From: an uncultured Flavobacteriales bacterium | GTDB taxonomy: Bacteria > Bacteroidota > Bacteroidia > Flavobacteriales_D > Sanyastnellaceae | Assembly (NCBI GenBank): GCA_905479115.1 | Contig: CAJQLF010000004.1 | Coordinates: 1-64,000 of the forward strand | Direction of reading: 5' to 3' | Length of the DNA: 64,000 bases | Shown: one piece after another, positions 60,586 through 64,000 of the stretch | Position numbering within the stretch: the first letter of the stretch is position 1 | Layout: each line of letters starts with the position of its first letter | The notes under the pieces: generated by a model | Seen by the model: the letters and a program-made list of their open reading frames with translations, nothing else | Database searches by the model: none | Told to the model about the DNA's origin: nothing | Position numbers and translations under genes: made by a program

Positions 60586-61544
60586 CCTATCAAACTAGCT
60601 GCTTTGCTTTCCAAAATAGAACGCGCGTGGACGTCATCTTGTTGCAGTTGGTTTTGCAAGGCTTTCAAGCCAGTGAAGGTTTGTTCATCTCGGAGTCGTG
60701 CAATGAACTGAAGCGACACATTTTCATTGTAGCACTGCCGTCCTCCCTCCAGGAAATGAACTTCGAGGGATTCAGTGGTGGCTTTGTCAGCCACCGTAGG
60801 ACGGGTCCCGACATTGATCATGGCAGGTTGCCAATTGGATTCTCCCTCGATGCGAGCCCATGCCGCATAAACACCTCGACCAGGAATCAACTTGAGGGTC
60901 TCGTGAGACCGTAAGTTGGCGGTTGGGTAGCCCATGCGCCTTCCGAGCTGCTCCCCTCGAATGACCGTCCCTGTGAAGGGAAATGGACGGTTGAGCCAAC
61001 GCCGTGCCAGTTCGACTTCACCTGAGGTGATGGCGTCCCTTACTTTGGTAGAGCTTACGCGGGTGTTTTCAACGGTATGTGCAGGCAACTCCTCCACTTC
61101 AAAGCCAAATACTTTCCCCAGGTTGACCAAGCTTTCAAACGAGCCTTCTCGGTTTCTTCCAAACCGGTGGTCATAGCCGACGATGACGGTTGCAGGTCGG
61201 ATTCCCTCGGCGAAAATTTCACGGACATATTCCAGCGGAGTCATCCGCGAAAGTTCTTCGGTAAAAGGTTGAATGACCAAGTTGTCCAGCCCAGCGTCGG
61301 CGAGCAACAGTTCTTTTTCTTCCGGCGTGTTGAGTAGCTTCAGCTGATGGTTGCCTGGGTGCAGGACGGTCCGAGGATGCGGATCAAATGTGAGAAGGAC
61401 TGTTTGTCCGCCTTGTTCCTTCGCACGGGTCTTTAATAAGTCCAGCACAGCTCGGTGTCCGACATGCACGCCATCAAACGTTCCAATGGTCAATACCACC
61501 GGTGCATCAGACGAAAAACTGCGGGCATTCGAAAAGACTTTCAC
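60582..61544 (-). CDS. ribF: Bifunctional riboflavin kinase / FAD synthetase RibF
   Basis: 320 residues from GTG 61544, giving MKVFSNARSF, close to family starts; the longer frame from 61613 lies over the promoter region and is rejected. The nucleotidyltransferase domain holds VVLTIGTFDGVHVGHRAVL (about 18-36) and VIVGYDHRFGRNREGSFE. The C-terminal flavokinase domain holds TGTVIRGEQLGRRMGYPTAN. It makes FMN and FAD from riboflavin. A -7 box TATCTTTG lies 5 bases before the GTG, so the message is probably leaderless. It is the first gene of a four-gene unit with LRR, pnuC and kinase genes. Confidence 0.96.
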   Translation of the reverse strand: MKVFSNARSFSSDAPVVLTIGTFDGVHVGHRAVLDLLKTRAKEQGGQTVLLTFDPHPRTVLHPGNHQLKLLNTPEEKELLLADAGLDNLVIQPFTEELSRMTPLEYVREIFAEGIRPATVIVGYDHRFGRNREGSFESLVNLGKVFGFEVEELPAHTVENTRVSSTKVRDAITSGEVELARRWLNRPFPFTGTVIRGEQLGRRMGYPTANLRSHETLKLIPGRGVYAAWARIEGESNWQPAMINVGTRPTVADKATTESLEVHFLEGGRQCYNENVSLQFIARLRDEQTFTGLKALQNQLQQDDVHARSILESKAASLIG

Positions 61545-61549
61545 TTTTG

Positions 61550-61591
61550 CAAAGATAGGTTGGTAATCTCGCTCAATACCCTGTACTTTTG
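61550..61591. promoter_or_regulatory. Divergent promoters of ribF and atpDC
   Basis: For atpD: TTG (61560-61562), 21 bases, TACTTTTG (61584-61591), an excellent match. For ribF on the minus strand: TTG (61576-61574), 16 bases, TATCTTTG (61557-61550). The two promoters interlock, each -33 element lying between the two -7 boxes. Confidence 0.7.
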
Positions 61592-61603
61592 CGCGGAAAT
61601 TAA

Positions 61604-63124
<1,521 letters not shown>

Positions 63125-63134
63125 TTTAAGTTCC

Positions 63135-63368
63135 ATGACGGTCCACATCCTTACACCAGATGCCACATTGTTCAGCGGAGAAGCGCAGTACGTTGGTCTG
63201 CCTGGATCTGACGGAAGCATGGGCATAATGAACCGCCATGCGGCGTTGATTACGACGTTGCAAACGGGAGAGGTTCTGGTGCGAACAGCTACAGGCGAAG
63301 AGCGGTTTCCTGTCAAGGGAGGAACCGTCGAGGTCTTGAACAACGTCGTTACCGTTTTGGCGGCTTAA
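63135..63368 (+). CDS. atpC: ATP synthase F1 subunit epsilon, short form
   Basis: 77 residues starting MTVHILTPDATLFSGEAQYV, with GLPGSDGSMGIMNRHAAL (about 23-40) and a final strand VEVLNNVVTVLAA. This is the complete N-terminal beta-sandwich domain, which contacts gamma and the c-ring. The C-terminal two-helix domain found in E. coli epsilon (about 138 residues) is missing. Short forms are known in Bacteroidota. It lies 10 bases after atpD. No sequence coding the helices is found in the 142 bases that follow. Confidence 0.93.
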   Translation: MTVHILTPDATLFSGEAQYVGLPGSDGSMGIMNRHAALITTLQTGEVLVRTATGEERFPVKGGTVEVLNNVVTVLAA

Positions 63369-63510
63369 CGAGTACGTTTTTCGGTAAGACTTTTCGGTAA
63401 AATTCTTTTTGGAAGGAATTCTTCTGAGCAACATCATGGGTTGCTGATCATCTGACTTTGGGGGATGCGTCACGCCAAAGCGGATGAGCTGAGAACGATT
63501 TCGGGTTTTT

Positions 63511-63987
63511 TTATTCGTGGTGGTAGGGTTCTCCCTTCAAAATCGTGTGGGCACGGTAAATTTGTTCTGCGGCGAACGGTCGGATCATCTGATGCGAAAA
63601 GGTCAGGGGACCCATGCTCCAAAACGCATCAGCCCGGTCCCGAATGGTTGCAGCAAATCCGTACGGTCCACCAATGACAAACATCGCGTGCTTCAGCCCT
63701 CGGTTTTGCCATTTCTGCAGTTGAGTAGCGAACTGCAGTGAGCTGTGGGCCTTGCCTCGCTCATCCAATAGCACGAGGAAATCAACACTTCCTAAATGTT
63801 TTTCAAGGATTTCGGCCTCCGCCTTTTGGACTGCCTCGGGGTCTTTTTTCGATTGGCGCAACTTGGCATCAGCGGTTTCAACAAAGGCAAATTTCCCATA
63901 ATGCCGGAGCCGATCGACATAGACTTGGGTTCCCTGTTCGATCCATTTTGACTGCGTTTTGCCGATGGCCAATAACGTGATTTGCAC
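63511..63987 (-). CDS. rlmH: 23S rRNA pseudouridine-1915 N3-methyltransferase RlmH
   Basis: 158 residues from GTG 63987, giving MQITLLAIGKTQSKWIEQG. The SPOUT knot holds FLVLLDERGKAHSSLQFA (about 70-87), the S-adenosylmethionine loop FVIGGPYGFA (about 104-113), and the C-terminal HQMIRPFAAEQIYRAHTI ... PYHHE. It methylates pseudouridine 1915 of 23S rRNA in the assembled ribosome. A -7 box TACCTTTG lies only 4 bases before the GTG, predicting a leaderless message. It is convergent with atpC. Confidence 0.97.
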   Translation of the reverse strand: MQITLLAIGKTQSKWIEQGTQVYVDRLRHYGKFAFVETADAKLRQSKKDPEAVQKAEAEILEKHLGSVDFLVLLDERGKAHSSLQFATQLQKWQNRGLKHAMFVIGGPYGFAATIRDRADAFWSMGPLTFSHQMIRPFAAEQIYRAHTILKGEPYHHE

Positions 63988-63991
63988 GTAC

Positions 63992-63999
63992 CAAAGGTA
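63992..63999 (-). promoter_or_regulatory. -7 box 4 bases before the rlmH GTG
   Basis: On the minus strand TACCTTTG is followed by GTAC and the GTG start. The match to TAnnTTTG is exact. The -33 element would lie outside the window and cannot be checked. Confidence 0.55.
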
Positions 64000-64000
64000 T

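Noticed and set aside
63369-63510. Possible small RNA or terminator after atpC
   Set aside because: Only weak hairpins (4-5 bp) and a short direct repeat are seen, not enough to call a feature.

Overview
The window is a gene-dense piece of a Bacteroidota chromosome, most likely a flavobacterium-like marine or freshwater lineage with about 50% GC. The lineage call rests on several things seen here: type IX secretion (T9SS) genes (a PorZ-like propeller at the left edge and a full SprA at 49754-57226), five proteins with T9SS-type C-terminal sorting domains, an Alternative Complex III operon fused to cytochrome oxidase genes, an isolated atpDC pair, and promoters of the Bacteroidota TTG...TAnnTTTG type. 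I see no tRNA, rRNA, CRISPR array, insertion sequence or phage gene. There is no gene-free stretch over 300 bases; the longest is about 235 bases, upstream of actA.

Layout. 1-3203 (minus): porZ, cut by the window edge, and an AlbA_2-domain protein. 3237-7997 (plus): rimP-nusA-infB behind a promoter and a leader terminator, meeting a SPOR-domain gene tail to tail. 8812-20649 (plus): actABCDEF-coxB-coxA, a complete quinol-to-oxygen electron path ending in a strong terminator. 20676-23996: ruvB-queG, a small conserved protein on the minus strand, and trhO. 23993-26462 (minus): an ABC ATPase and FtsX-type permease with a DUF3299-like exported protein. 26520-34033: a small membrane-anchored protein, a secreted PQQ-type dehydrogenase divergent from a secreted pentaheme cytochrome, a TonB receptor behind a Fur-like palindrome, and proline dehydrogenase. 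34160-39167 (plus): M20 dipeptidase, LEA14-like lipoprotein and a large VPS10/BNR propeller protein, all overlapping. 39184-45984 (minus): an envelope thiol-redox cluster (beta-barrel protein, Omp28-like protein, two tandem thioredoxin-fold T9SS cargos, DUF6029 protein, TlpA). 46078-58797 (plus): a T9SS cargo, maeB-ruvA-sprA-gcvH-vanZ and a TonB protein. 58821-61544 (minus): ribF, a leucine-rich-repeat protein, pnuC and an NadR-like kinase. 61628-63368: atpDC. 63511-63987 (minus): rlmH.

Much of the content is core metabolism and information processing. Three themes stand out. First, energy conversion: ACIII plus oxidase, ATP synthase, malic enzyme, and nicotinamide and flavin cofactor supply. 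Second, export to the cell surface by T9SS, with both machinery and cargo present. Third, redox chemistry outside the cytoplasm, comprising a dehydrogenase/cytochrome pair and a cluster of thioredoxin-fold proteins. The most unusual signals are a recurring TAnnTTTG box only 4-6 bases before start codons (leaderless messages), face-to-face promoters sharing a palindrome between the dehydrogenase and the cytochrome, a terminator inside the rimP leader, a His-rich loop in CoxB, a calcium-loop-like motif in ActB, an Arg/Gly-rich insert in SprA and a very acidic TonB linker.
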